Shown here one piece after another: positions 11,501 to 25,090 of a stretch of DNA of 64,000 nucleotides. A program made the translations under genes and the position numbers. The stretch is from the NCBI RefSeq assembly GCF_041146395.1, contig NC_091009.1, positions 252,501-316,500 on the forward strand. The letters run 5' to 3'. Every line of letters begins with the position of its first letter. The first letter of the stretch is position 1. This DNA is from Eulemur rufifrons. Its lineage: Eukaryota; Chordata; Mammalia; Primates; Lemuridae. The notes below the pieces were generated by a model that made no database searches, was not told where the DNA came from, and worked only from the letters and a program-made list of their open reading frames with translations.

Positions 11501-14500
11501 CTGTGCCTCCTTAAACCCAAGATGGCTGCCAGGGACAAACGTGTGCTGAGGCCTAGGTGACTTGCTGTTGCGAATACTTGGTATGGGAGTCTGGCAATAA
11601 GCCAGTCTTTTAGGTATAATTCCACCATTCTATCTCCATTATTTTAAAAGGCAGAGGACGTATTGCCAGATAGCATAAGGATCAGTCGCTGGAGGGCACG
11701 ATTTTGTGTGGGGTGGTGGGGGGCGGGGGCAGGCCATCTGTCAATCCGATGGGTTGTTTTTGTTATCCCTAGAGAGGAGAAGTGGGCATGTGTGTTGCAG
11801 GCAAAAAGTCAGAATCCTGTTTCAGTCAGGATCTGCACTTTTCAGCCTGTTCCTTTAAGAATCCTTAGATTCATCACCTTGGAATCCACCATGGTTCTCT
11901 AGACCCCTCTATGCGTGGGCCCAGGTAACTGGCTTCTTCCAAGAAGTATGCCACAGAGCTTTTGAATTAAACAGTACGTTGAGAATTATTTGCCGGGTTT
12001 TCAGCACGTTTCACCATAATTATGATAAAGTTTGTATGTGCCTCCTTAAACCCAACATGGCTGCCACGGGCATAACTATGCTGAGGCGTAGCTGACTTGG
12101 TGTTGCCTATTTTTGTTAGTGGAGACTGACAAGTAGCCATTCTTCTAAGTATCACTCCACCGTCCTTTCTCCATTGTTTAAAAATGCAGGGAAATTTTGC
12201 AAGTTAGCATAATAATTAGTAGCTGGAGGGGAATTTTTTTGGGGGGGATCTGCGTGGGTGGAAGGGGGGCAGGCCCTTTGTCAGTTCGCTGGTTTGTTTT
12301 TATTATCCCCAGAGAGGAAAAGTGGGCATGTGTGTGGCAGGTGAAAAGTGTGCGTCCTGTTTCAGTCTTAGACAGACACAGGATCTGCACTTTTCACCCC
12401 GTTCCATTAAGAATCCTTTGCTTCATCAGCTGGGAATCCACCATGGTTCTCTAGACCCCTCTTTTAGTGCACACAGAAAACTGCCTGGTTCCAAGAAGTT
12501 TTCCTCAGAGCTTTTGAAATAACCACTACTATGGAAATTATTTGCCAGCTTTTCCAGCACTTTTACCATAATTTTGATAAGGTTCATCTGTGCTTCCTAA
12601 AACCCTAGATGGCAGCCACGGACAAACCTATGCTGACACCTAGGTCACTTCCTGTTGCCAATAATTGGTATGGGAGTCTGGCAAAAGGCCAATATTTTAA
12701 GTATAATTCCACCATCCTATCTTCATTATTTTAAAATGCAGAGGACCTTTCGCCAGATAGCATAAGGATGAGTCGCTGGAGGGGACCTTTTTGTGTACAG
12801 TGTTGGGGGGCGGGGGAGGACATCTGTCAATCCGACTGATTGTTTTTATTATCCCTAGAGAGGAGAAGTGGGCATGTGTGTTGCAGGCAAAAAGTGCATA
12901 TAGTGTTTCAGTCTCAGACTGAAACAGGATCCGCACTTTTCAGCCTGTTCCTTTAAGAATCCTTTGATTCATCACCTGGGAATCCATCATGGTTCTCTAG
13001 ACCCCTCTATGCGTGGGCCCAGAAAACTGCCGGGTTCCAAGAAGTATTCCACAGAGCTTTTGAAAAAACCACTACGTTGAGAATTATTTGCCAGGTTTTG
13101 CAGCACCTTTCATCATAATTGTCATAAGGTTCGTCTCGAGATGGCTGCCATGGACAAAACTATGCTGAGGCCGAGCTCACTTTGTGTGGCCGATCCTTGG
13201 TACTGGAGACTGGAAAGAATACATTCTTTTAAGTATCATTTCACCATCCTTCTCCACTATTTTAAAAGTCAGAGCACCTTTTGGCAGTTAGAATAACAAG
13301 GAGTCGCTGGACGGGAAGTTTTTATGTGGGGTCTGGGGGCTGGTGCGGCAAGCCCTCTGCCAGTTCTGTGGTTTCTTTTTATTATTCCCAGAGAGGAGAA
13401 GTGGGCATGTGTTTGGCAGGTGAAAAGTGCAGATCCTGTTTCAGAGTATGAAACAGGATCCGCATGTTCATCCTGTTCCTTTAAGAATCCTTTGCTTCAT
13501 CAGCTGGGAATCCACCATAGTTCTCTATACCGCACTATGCGTGGGCCCAGTTAACTGGCTAGTTCAAAGAAGTATGCCGCAGAGCTTTTCAAGTAACCAC
13601 TACCATGAGAATTATTTAACAGCTTTCGCAGCACCTTTTATTATAATTGTTATAAGGTTCATCTGTGTCTCCTTAAACCCAAGATGGCTGCCATGGACAA
13701 ACCTATGCTGAGGCCTACATCACTTGCTGTTGCCAATACTTGGTATGGGAATCTGGCAATAAGCCAGTCTTTTAGGTATAATTCTACCATCCTATCTCCA
13801 GTTTTTTAAAAGGCTTATGACCTTTCACCAGATAGCATAAGGACGAGTCGCTGGAGCAGACTATTTTGTGTGGGGTGGTGGGGGCCGGGGGCAGGGCATC
13901 TGTAAATCCGATGGGCTGTTTTTGTTATCCCTAGAGATGAGAAGGGCGAATGTGTGTTGCAGGCAAAATGTGCGGATCCTGTTTCACACTTAGACTGAAA
14001 GAGGATCTGCACTTTTGAGCCTGTTCCTTTAAGAATCCTTTGATTCATCACCTGGGAATCCACCATGGTTCTCTAGACCTCTCTTTGCATGGGCACAGGT
14101 AACTGGCTTGTTCCAAGAAGTATGCGACAGAGCTTTTGAATTAACCAGTACTTTTAGAATTGTCAGGTTTTTAGCATGTTTAACCGTAATTGTGATAACG
14201 TTTGAATGTGCCTCCTTAAACCCAAGATGGCTGCCACGGATATAAATATGCTGAGGCATAGCTGACTTGTTGATGCCTATTTTTGTTAGTGGAGACTGAC
14301 AAGAAGACATTCTTCTAAGTATCATCCCACCATCATTTTTCCATTTCGTAAAAATGGAGGGAAATTTTGCAAGTTAGTATTATAATTAGATGTAGGGTAC
14401 GTATTTTTTTTTCTTTTTTTGTGGGGTAGGAGTGGATGGGCGTTTCAGGCCCTCTGTGAGTTTGCTGGTTTTCTTTTATTATCCCCAGAGAGGACAAGTG

Positions 14501-15125
14501 GGCATGTGTTTGGCAGGTGAAAAGTGTGGATTCTATTTCAGAGAATTAAACAGGATCCACATGATCATCCCATTCCTTTAAGAATCCTTTGCTTCATCAG
14601 CTGGGAATCCACCATGGTTCTATATACTCCTCTATGCGTTGGCACAGGTAACTGGCTTGTTCCAAGAAGTATGCCGCAGAGCTTTTCAATTAACCAGTAC
14701 GTTGAAAATTATTTGCAGGTTTTCAGCATTTCACCCTAATTGTAATAACGTTTGTATGTGCCTCCTGAAACCCAAGATGGCTGCCACGGACATAACTATG
14801 CTGAGGTGTAGCCGACTTGGTGTTGCCTATTTTTGTCAGCGGAGACTAACAAGAAGCCATTCTAAGTATAAGCCCACCGTCATTTTTCCATTGTTAAAAA
14901 ACGCAGGGAAATTTTGCAAGTTAGCTTTATAATTAGTAGCTGGAGGGTACGTTTTTTTTTTTTTTTGGTCGGGTCGGTGTCGATGGGGGGGTCAGGCCCT
15001 CTATAAATTTGCTGGTTTGTTTTTATTATCCCCAGAGAGGGGAAGTCGGCATTTGATGGCAGCTGAAAAGTGCGGATACTCTTTCAGAGAATTAAACAGC
15101 ATTCGCATGGTCATCCCGTTCCTTT
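8600..15125 (+). repeat. ~547-bp satellite, transition from edge to core monomers
   Basis: About 12 direct copies with landmark 'ccaccatggttct' near 8606, 9157, 9702, 10247, 10790, 11344, 11885, 12431, 12977, 13507, 14055 and 14605. Early copies read 'gattcatcagctggga' and 'ggttctctagaccc'. From 10229 some read 'cttcatcagc', and from about 14609 all read 'ttctatatactcc', so the change to the core type is a mosaic. T-runs lengthen at about 14400 (from ~5 to more than 10). A palindrome is present in most copies but is partly deleted near 9620-9665 and 11805-11845. Short frames on both strands recur with the unit and are not genes. Confidence 0.92.
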
Positions 15126-15134
15126 AAGAATCCT
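15126..15134 (+). repeat. Alu target-site duplication, left copy
   Basis: AAGAATCCT, repeated exactly at 15472-15480 after the Alu tail. It is the same monomer position used by the L1 (2258). Confidence 0.85.
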
Positions 15135-15471
15135 GGAAGGGCGCGGTGGCTCACGCCTGTAATCCTAGCACTCTGGGAGGCCGAGGCGGGTGGATCGCTC
15201 GAGGTCAGGAGTTCGAGACCAGCCTGAGCAAGAGCGAGACCCCGTCTCTACTAAAAATAGAAAGACATTATATGGACAACTAAAAATCTATATAGAAAAA
15301 ATTAGCCGGGCATAGTGGCGCATGCCTGTAGTCCCAGCTACTCGGGAGGCTGAGGCAGTAGGATCGTTTAAGCCGAGGAGTCTGAGGTTGCTGTGAGCTA
15401 AGCTGACGACACGGCACTCACTCTAGCCTGGGCAACAAATTGAGACTCTGTCTCAACAACAACAAAAAAAA
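15135..15471 (+). mobile_element. Lemur-type Alu SINE
   Basis: A full dimeric Alu of 337 bp. The left arm starts 'ggaagggcgcggtggctcac' with A and B box-like RNA polymerase III elements ('gttcgagacc' is the B box core). The A-rich linker is expanded and contains 'ttatatggacaactaaaaat'. The right arm ends 'gagactctgtctc' with an A-rich tail (caacaacaacA10). The 'gagcaagagcgagacccc' wording, the long linker and the 'gctgacgacacggcactc' segment are typical of Malagasy lemur Alus and unlike human AluS/Y. A perfect 9-bp target duplication supports normal L1-driven insertion into the satellite. Confidence 0.95.
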
Positions 15472-15480
15472 AAGAATCCT
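15472..15480 (+). repeat. Alu target-site duplication, right copy
   Basis: AAGAATCCT directly after the A-tail, identical to 15126-15134. The interrupted monomer continues as 'ttgcttcatcagctggga'. Confidence 0.85.
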
Positions 15481-15808
15481 TTGCTTCATCAGCTGGGAAT
15501 CCACCATGGTTCTATATACTCCTCTATGCGTGGGCACAGGTACCTGGCTGGTTCCAAGAAGTATGCCGCAGAGATTTTCAATTAACCACTACGTTGAAAA
15601 TTATTTGCAGGTTTTCAGCGTTTCACCATAATTGTGATAACGTTTGTATGTGCCTGCTGAAATCCAAGATGGCTGCCACGGACATAACTATGCTGAGGCG
15701 TAGCTCACTTGGTGTTTCCTATTTTTGTCAGTGGAGACTGACAAGAAGCCATTCTTTTAAGTATAATCCCACCATGATTTTTCCATTGTTTAAAAATGCA
15801 GGGAAATT
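15481..15808 (+). repeat. ~547-bp satellite, monomer remainder after the Alu
   Basis: The monomer split by the Alu resumes with 'ttgcttcatcagctggga' and 'ccaccatggttctatata' (near 15497) and runs on through the 'aagatggctgccacgg' landmark to the next unit. It belongs to the core type. No gene is seen. Confidence 0.9.
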
Positions 15809-18800
15809 GTGCAAGTTAGCATTATAATTAGTAGCTGGAGGGTACTTTTTTTTTTTTGTGGTGTCGGTGTGGATGGGGGTGCAAGGCCCTCTAGATGTTC
15901 GCTGGTTTGTTTTTATTATCCCCAGAGAGGAGAAGTGGGCATGTTGTTGGCAGGTGAAAAGTGCGGATTCTGTTTCAAAGAATTAAACAGGATCCGCATG
16001 GTCATCCGCTTCCTTTAAGAATCCTTTGCTTCATCAGCTGGGAAACCACCATGGTTCTATATACTCCCGTATGGGTGGGCACAGGTGACTGGCTTGTTCC
16101 AAGAAGTATGCACACAGATTTTCAAATAAAAAGTACATTGAAAATTATTTGCAGGTGTTCAGCGTTTCATCATAATTGCGACAACGTTTGTATGTGCCTT
16201 GAAACCCAAGATGGCTGCCACAGACATAACTATGCCGAGGCGTACCTGACTTGGTTTTGCCGATTTTTGTTAGCGGAGACTGACAAGAAGCCATTCTTCT
16301 AAATATCATGCCGCCATCATTTTTCCGTTGGTTAAAAATGAAGGGAAACTTTGGAACTTAGCATTATAATTAGTAGCTGGAGGGTACGGTTTTTTTTTTG
16401 TGTGTGGGCGATGTGGATGGGGGGGGTCAGGCCCTCTGTCAGATCGCTGGTTAGTTTTTATTATCCCCAGAGAGGAGGAGTGGGCATGTGTTTGGCAGGT
16501 GAAAAGGGCGGATTCTGTTTCAGAGAATTAACGATGATCCCCATGCTCATCGCGTTCCTTTAATAATCCTTTACGTCATCAGCTGGAAATCCACCATGGT
16601 TCTATATACTCCTCTTTGCGTGGGAACAGGTAACTGGCTTGTTCCAAGAAGTATGCCGCAGAGCTTTTCAATTAACCACTACGTTGAAAATTATTTGCAG
16701 GTGTTCAGCGTTTCACCATAATTGTGATAACGTTTGTTTGTGCCTCCTGAAACCCAAGAGGGCTGCCACGAACATAACTATGCTGAGGCGTAGCTGACTT
16801 GGTTTTGCCTATTTTTGTTAGTGGAGACTCACAAGAATCCATTCTTCTAAGTATCATCTCACCATCATTTTTCCATTGTTTAAAAATGTAGGAAAATTTT
16901 GCAAGTTAGCATTATAATTAGTAGCTGGAGGCTACGGTGTTTTTTTTTTTTTTTCCTGTGGGGTCGGTGTGGATGTGTTGGTCAGGCCCTCTGTCAGTTC
17001 GCTGGTTTGTTTTTATTATCCCCAGAGAGGAGTCGTGGGTATTAGTATGGCAGGTGAAAACTGCGGATCTGTTTCAGAGAATTAAACAGGATCCGCAGGG
17101 TAATCCCGTTCCTTTAAGAATCCTTTGCTTCATGAGCTGGGAATCCACCATGGTTCTATATACTTCTCTATGCGTGGGCACAGGAAACTGGCTTGTTTCA
17201 AGAAGTATGCCTCAGAGCTTTTCAATTAACCAGTATGTTGAAAATCCTTTGCAGGTTTTCAGCGTTTCACCATAATTGTGATAACGTGTGTATGTGCCTA
17301 CTGAAACCAAATATGGCTGCTACGGACATAACTATGCTGAGGCGTAGCTGACTTGGTGTTGCGTATTTTTGTCAGTGGAGACTGACAAGAAGCCATTCTT
17401 CTAAGTATCATCCCACTATCATTTCTCCATTGTTTAAAAATGCAGGGAAATTTTCCAAATTGGCATTATAATTAATAGCTGGAGGGTACTTTTATTTTTT
17501 TGTGGGGTAGGTCAGGATGGGTGTTCAGGCCCTCTGTCAGATCGTTGGTTTGTTTTTATTATCCCCAGAGAAGAGTAGTGGGCATGTGTTTGGCAGGAGA
17601 AAAGTTCGGATTCTGTTTCAGAGAATGAAACAGGATCCGCATGCTCATCCCGTTCCTTTTGGAAACTTTTGCTTCATCAGCTGGGAATCCACCATGGTTC
17701 TATATACTCCTCTATGTGTGGGCACAGGTAACTGGCTTGTTCCAAGAGGTATACCGCAGAGCTTTTCAATTAAGCAGTACGTTGAAAATTATTTGCAGGT
17801 TTTCAGCGTTTCACCATAATTTTGATAACGTTTGTATGTGTCTCCTGAAACCCAATATGGTTGCCAAGGACATAAGTATGCTGAGGCGTAGCTGACTTCG
17901 TGTTGCCTATTTTTGTTAGTGGAGACTGACAAGAAGCCATTCTTCTAAGTATCATCCCACCACCATTTTTCCATTGTTTAAAAATGCAGGGAAATTTTGC
18001 ACGTTAGCATTATAATTAGTAGCTGGAGGGTACTTTTTTTTTTTTTTTTGTGGCGTCAGTGTGGATGGGTTGGTCAGGCCATCTGTCAATTCACTGGTTT
18101 GTTTTTATTATCCCCAGAGAGGAGAAGTGGGCATGTGTTTGGCAGGTAAAAAGTGCGGATTCTGTTTCAGAGAATTAAACAGGATCCACATGGTCATCTT
18201 ATTCCTTTAAGAATCCTTTGCTTCATCAGCTGGGATTTCACCATGTTTCTATATACTCCTCTATGCGTGGGCACAGGTACCTGGCTTGTTCCAAGAACTA
18301 TGCTGGAGAGTTTTCAAATTAACCAGTACGTTGAAAATTATTTGCAGGTTTTCAGCGTTTCACCATAATTTTGATAACGTTTGTATGTGCCTCCTGAAAC
18401 CCAAGAAGGCTGCGACGGACATAACTATGCTGAGGAGTAGCTGACATGGTGTTGCCTATTTTTATTAGTGGAGACTGACAAGAAGCCATTCTTCTAAGTA
18501 TCATCCCACCACCATTTTTCCATTGTTTTAAAATGCAGGGAAATTTTGAAAGTTAGCATTATAATTAGTAGCTGGAGGGTACGGTTTTTTTGTGTGTGTG
18601 GTCGATGTGGATGGGGCGGGGTCAGGCCCTCTGTCAGTTCGCTGGTTAGTTTTTATTATCCCCAGAGAGGAGAAGTGGGCATGTGTTTGGCAGGTGAAAA
18701 GGGCGGATTCTGTTTCAGAGAATTAACGATGATCCCCATGGTCATCCCGTTCCTTTAATAATCCTTAACTTCATCAGCTGGAAATCCACCATGGTTCTAT

Positions 18801-21800
18801 ATACTCCTCTTTGCGTGGGAACAAGTAACTGGCTTGTTCCAAGAAGTATGCCGCAGAGCTTTTCAATTAACCACTACGTTGAAAATTATTTGCAGGTGTT
18901 CAGAGTTTCACCATAATTGTGATAACGTTTGTTTTTGCCTCCTGAAACCCAAGAAGGCTGCGACGGACATAACTATGCTGAGGAGTAGCTGACTTGGTGT
19001 TGCCTATTTTTGTTAGTGGAGACTGACAAGAAGCCATTCTTCTAAGTATCATCCCACCACCATTTTTCCATTGTTTTAAAATGCAGGGAAATTTTGCAAG
19101 TTAGTCTTATAATTAGTAGCTGGAGGGTACTTTTTTTTTTTTTGTGGGGTCGGTGTGGATGGGGGTGCAAGGCCCTCTAGATGTTCGCTGGTTTGTTTTT
19201 ATTATCCCCAGTGAGGAGAAGTGGGCATGTTGTTGGCAGGTGAAAAGTGCGGATTCTGTTTCAAAAATTAAACAGGATCCGCATGGTCATCCGCTTCCTT
19301 TAAGAATCCTTTGCTTCATCAGCTGGGAAACCACCATGGTTCTACATACTCCCGTATGGGTGGCCACAGGTTACTGGCTTGTTCCAAGAAGTATGCACAC
19401 AGATTTTCAAATAAAAAGTACATTGAAAATTATTTGCAGGTGTTCAGCGTTTCATCATAATTGCGACAACGTTTGTATGTGCCTTGAAACCCAAGATGGC
19501 TGCCACAGACATACCTATGCTGAGGCGTAGCTGACTTGGTGTTGCCGATTTTTGTTAGTGGAGACTGACAAGAAGCCATTCTTCTAAGTATCATGCCGCC
19601 ATCATTTTTCCGTTGGTTAAAAATGAAGGGAAATTTTGGAAGTTAGCATTATAATTAGTAGCTGGAGGGTACGGTTTTTTTGTTGTGTGTGGTCGATGTG
19701 GATGGGGGGGTCAGGCCCTCTGTCAGTTAGCTGGTTAGTTTTTATTATCCCCAGAGAGGAGAAGTGGGCATGTGTTTGGCAGGTGAAAAGGGCGGAATCT
19801 GTTTCAGAGAATTAACGATGATCCCCATGCCTATCCCGTTCCTTTAATAATCCTTTACTTCATCAGCTGGAAATCCACCAAGGGTCTATATACTCTTCTT
19901 TGCGTGGGAACAGGTAACTGGCTTGTTCCAAGAAGTATGCCGCAGAGCTTTTCAATTAACGAGTACGTTGAAAATTATTTGCAGGTGTTCAGCGTTTCAC
20001 CATAATTGTGATAACGTTTGTTTGTGCCTCCTGAAACCCAAGATGGCTGCCACGAACATAACGATGCTGAGGCGTAGCTGACTTGGTTTTGCCTATTTTT
20101 GTTAGTGGAGACTGACAAGAATCCATTCTTCTAAGTATCATCTCACCATCATTTTTCCATTGTTTAAAAATGCAGGAAAATTTGGCAAGTTAGCATTATA
20201 ATTAATAGCTGGAGCCTACGGTGTTTTTTTTTTTTTTTTTCCTGTGGGGTCGGTGTGGATGTGTTGGTCAGGCCCTCTGTCAGTTCGCTGGTTTGTTTTT
20301 ATTATCTCCAGAGAGGAGAAGTGGGTATTAGTATGGCAGGTGAAAACTGCGGATCTTTTTCAGAGAATTAAACAGGATCCGCATGGTAATCCCGTTCCTT
20401 TAAGAATCCTTTGCTTCATGAGCTGGGAATCCACCATGGTTCTATATACTTCTCTATGCGTGGGCACAGGAAACTGGCTTGTTCCAAGAAGTATGCCTCA
20501 GAGCTTTTCAATTAACCAGTATGTTGAAAATCCTTTGCAGGTTTTCAGCGTTTCACCATAATTGTGATAACGTGTGTATGTGCCTACTGAAACCAAATAT
20601 GGCTGCTACGGACATAACTATGCTGAGGCGTAGCTGACTTGGTGTTGCCTATTTTTCTCAGTGGAGACTGACAAGAAGCCATTCTTCTAAGTATCATCCC
20701 ACTATCATTTCTCCATTTTTTAAAAATGCAGGGAAATTTTGCAAATTGGCATTATAATTAGTAGCTGGAGGGTACTTTTTTTTTGTGGGGTCGGTCAGGA
20801 TGGGTGTTCCGGCCCTCTGTCAGATCGCTGGTTTGTTTTTATTATCCCCAGAGAAGAGTAGTGGGCATGTGTTTGGCAGGAGAAAAGTTCGGATTCTGTT
20901 TCAGAGAATGAAACAGGATCCGCATGCTCATCCCGTTCCTTTTGGAAATTTTGCTTCATCAGCTGGGAATCCACCATGGTTCTATATACTCCTCTATGTG
21001 TGGGCACAGGTAACTGGCTTGTTCCAAGAAGTATACCGCAGAGCTTTTCAATTAAGCAGTACGTTGAAAATTATTTGCAGGTTTTCAGCGTTTCACCATA
21101 ATTTTGATAACGTTTGTATGTGTCTCCTGAAACCCAATATGGTTGCCAAGGACATAAGTATGCTGAGGCGTAGCTGACTTCGTGTTGCCTATTTTTGTTA
21201 GTGGAGACTGATAAGAAGCCATTCTTCTAAGTATCATCCCACCACCATTTTTCCATTGTTTAAAAATGCAGGGAAATTTTGCACGTTAGCATTATAATTA
21301 GTAGCTGGAGGGTACTTTTTTTTTTTTTTTGTGGCGTCAGTGTGGATGGGTTGGTCAGGCCATCTGTCAATTCACTGGTTTGTTTTTATTATCCCCAGAG
21401 AGGAGAAGTGGGCATGTGTTTGGCAGGTAAAAAGTGCGGATTCTGTTTCAGAGAATTAAACAGGATCCGCATGGTCATCTTATTCCTTTAAGAATCCTTT
21501 GCTTCATCAGCTGGGATTTCACCATGTTTCTATATACTCCTCTATGCGTGGGCACAGGTACCTGGCTTGTTCCAAGAACTATGCTGGAGAGTTTTCAAAT
21601 TAACCAGTACGTTGAAAATTATTTGCAGGTTTTCAGCGTTTCACCATAATTTTGATAACGTTTGTATGTGCCTCCTGAAACCCAAGAAGGCTGCGACGGA
21701 CATAACTATGCTGAGGAGTAGCTGACATGGTGTTGCCTATTTTTATTAGTGGAGACTGACAAGAAGCCATTCTTCTAAGTATCATCCCACCACCATTTTT

Positions 21801-24800
21801 CCATTGTTTTAAAATGCACGGAAATTTTGAAAGTTAGCATTATAATTAGTAGCTGGAGGGTACGGTTTTTTTGTGTGTGTGGTCGATGTGGATGGGGCGG
21901 GGTCAGGCCCTCTGTCAGTTCACTGGTTAGTTTTTATTATCCCCAGAGAGGAGAAGTGGGCATGTGTTTGGCAGGTGAAAAGGGCGGATTCTGTTTCAGA
22001 GAATTAACTATGATCCCCATGGTCATCCCGTTCCTTTAATAATCCTTAACTTCATCAGCTGGAAATCCACCATGGTTCTATATACTCCTCTTTGCGTGGG
22101 AACAAGTAACTGGCTTGTTCCAAGAAGTATGCCGCAGAGCTTTTCAATTAACCACTACGTTGAAAATTATTTGCAGGTGTTCAGAGTTTCACCATAATTG
22201 TGATAACGTTTGTTTTTGCCTCCTGAAACCCAAGAAGGCTGCGACTGACATAACTATGCTGAGGAGTAGCTGACTTGGTGTTGCCTATTTTTGTTAGTGG
22301 AGACTGACAAGAAGCCATTCTTCTAAGTATCATCCCACCACCATTTTTCCATTGTTTTAAAATGCAGGGAAATTTTGCAAGTTAGTCTTATAATTAGTAG
22401 CTGGAGGGTACTTTTTTTTTTTTTGTGGGGTCGGTGTGGATGGGGGTGCAAGGCCCTCTAGATGTTCGCTGGTTTGTTTTTATTATCCCCAGTGAGGAGA
22501 AGTGGGCATGTTGTTGGCAGGTGAAAAGTGCGGATTCTGTTTCAAAAATTAAACAGGATCCGCATGGTCATCCGCTTCCTTTAAGAATCCTTTGCTTCAT
22601 CAGCTGGGAAACCACCATGGTTCTACATACTCCCGTATGGGTGGCCACAGGTTACTGGCTTGTTCCAAGAAGTATGCACAGCGATTTTCAAATAAAAAGT
22701 ACATTGAAAATTATTTGCAGGTTTTCAGCGTTTCATCATAATTGCGACAACGTTTGTATGTGCCTTGAAACCCAAGATGGCTGCCACAGACATAACTATG
22801 CTGAGGCGTAGCTGACTTGGTGTTGTCGATTTTTGTTAGTGGAGACTGACAAGAAGCCATTCTTCTAAGTATCATGCCGCCATCATTTTTCCGTTGGTTA
22901 AAAATGAAGGGAAATTTTGGAAGTTAGCATTATAATTAGTAGCTGGAGGGTACGGTTTTTTTGTTGTGTGTGGTCGATGTGGATGGGGGGGTCAGGCCCT
23001 CTGTCAGTTAGCTGGTTAGTTTTTATTATCCCCAGAGAGGAGAAGTGGGCATGTGTTTGGCAGGTGAAAAGGGCGGAATCTGTTTCAGAGAATTAACGAT
23101 GATCCCCATGCCTATCCCCTTCCTTTAATAATCCTTTCCTTCATCAGCTGGAAATCCACCACGGTTCTATATACTCCTCTTTGCGTGGGAACAGGTAACT
23201 GGCTTGTTCCAAGAAGTATGCCGCAGAGCTTTTCAATTAACGAGTACGTTGAAAATTATTTGCAGGTGTTCAGCGTTTCACCATAATTGTGATAACGTTT
23301 GTTTGTGCCTCCTGAAACCCAAGATGGCTGCCACGAACATAACGATGCTGAGGCGTAGCTGACTTGGTTTTGCCTATTTTTGTTAGTGGAGACTGACAAG
23401 AATCCATTCTTCTAAGTATCATCTCACCATCATTTTTCCATTGTTTAAAAATGCAGGAAAATTTGGCAAGTTAGCATTATAATTAATAGCTGGAGCATAC
23501 GGTGTTTTTTTTTTTTTTTCCTGTGGGGTCGGTGTGGATGTGTTGGTCAGGCCCTCTGTCAGTTCGCTGGTTTGTTTTTATTATAACCAGAGAGGAGAAG
23601 TGGGTATTAGTATGGCAGGTGAAAACTGCGGATCTTTTTCAGAGAATTAAACAGGATCCGCATGGTAATCCCATTCCTTTAAGGATCCTTTGCTTCATGA
23701 GCTGGGAATCCACCATGGTTCTAAATACTTCTCTATGCGTGGGCACAGGAAACTGGCTTGTTCCAAGAAGTATGCCTCAGAGCTTTTCAATTAACCAGTA
23801 TGTTGAAAATCCTTTGCAGGTTTTCAGCGTTTCACCATAATTGTGATAACGTGTGTATGTGCCTACTGAAACCAAATATGGCTGCTACGGACATAACTAT
23901 GCTGAGGCGTAGCTGACTTGGTGTTGCCTATTTTTCTCAGTGGAGACTGACAAGAAGCCATTCTTCTAAGTATCATCCCACTATCATTTCTCCATTTTTT
24001 AAAAATGCAGGGAAATTTTGCAAATTGGCATTATAATTAGTAGCTGGAGGGTACTTTTTTTTTGTGGGGTCGGTCAGGATGGGTGTTCCGGCCCTCTGTC
24101 AGATCGCTGGTTTGTTTTTATTATCCTCAGAGAAGAGTAGTGGGCATGTGTTTGGCAGGAGAAAAGTTCGGATTCTGTTTCAGAGAATGAAACAGGATCC
24201 GCATGCTCATCCCGTTCCTTTTGGAAACTTTTGCTTCATCAGCTGGGAATCCACCATGGTTCTATATACTCCTCTATGTGAGGGCACAGGTAACTGGCTT
24301 GTTCCAAGAAGTATGCCGCAGAGATTTTCAATTAAGCAGTACGTTGAAAATTATTTGCAGGTTTTCAGCGTTTCACCATAATTTTGATAACGTTTGTATG
24401 TGTCTCCTGAAACCCAATATGGCTGCCAAGGACATAAGTATGCTGAGGCGTAGCTGACTTCGTGTTGCCTATTTTTGTTAGTGGAGACTGACAAGAAGCC
24501 ATTCTTCTAAGTATCATCCCACCACATTTTTCCATTGTTTAAAAATGCAGGGAAATTTTGCAAGTTAACATTATAATTAGTAGCTGGAGGGTACTTTTTT
24601 TTTTTTTTTGTGGCGTCAGTGTGGATGGGTTGGTCAAGCCATCTGTCAATTCACTGGTTTGTTTTTATTATCCCCAGAGAGGAGAAGTGGGCATGTGTTT
24701 GGCAGGTGAAAAGTGCGGATTCTGTTTCAGAGAATTAAACAGGATCCGCATGGTCATCTCATTCCTTTAAGAATCCTTTGCTTCATCAGCTGGGATTCCA

Positions 24801-25090
24801 CCATGTTTCTATATACTCCTCTATGCGTGGGCACAGGTACCTGGCTTGTTCCAAGAACTATGCTGGAGAGTTTTCAAATTAACCAGTACGTTGAAAATTA
24901 TTTGCAGGTTTTCAGCGTTTCACTATAATTTTGATAACGTTTGTATGTGCCTCCTGAAACCCAAGAAGGCTGCGACGGACATAACTATGCTGAGGAGTAG
25001 CTGACTTGGTGTTGCCTATTTTTGTTAGTGGAGACAGACAAGAAGCCATTCTCCAAGTATCATCCCACCACCATTTTTCCATTGTTTTAA
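15809..25090 (+). repeat. Satellite higher-order repeat A: 6 monomers, ~3.28 kb, ~2.8 copies
   Basis: Monomer types repeat in fixed order. Fixed landmarks recur at 16040/19328/22608, 17138/20425/23709, 17685/20970/24250, 18233/21517/24797 and 18783/22062, all 3279-3288 bp apart. Types can be told by markers: 'gcaaggccctctagatgttcgc' (19166, 22447), 'ggttagtttttatt' with 'gtgtggtcgatgtgg' (18600, 21880), 'gtgggtattagtatggcagg' (20323, 23600), 'cagagaagagtagtggg' (17563, 20848, 24128) and 'ggccatctgtcaattcactgg' (18077, 21358). Copies are nearly identical, which indicates recent amplification by unequal exchange. The order breaks at about 25.1 kb, where a hybrid monomer joins two types. Confidence 0.9.

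Noticed and set aside
15900..15930. CENP-B box candidate at 'gttcgctggtttgttttt' in each monomer
   Set aside because: It has TTCG but lacks the required A and CGGG of NTTCGNNNNANNCGGGN.
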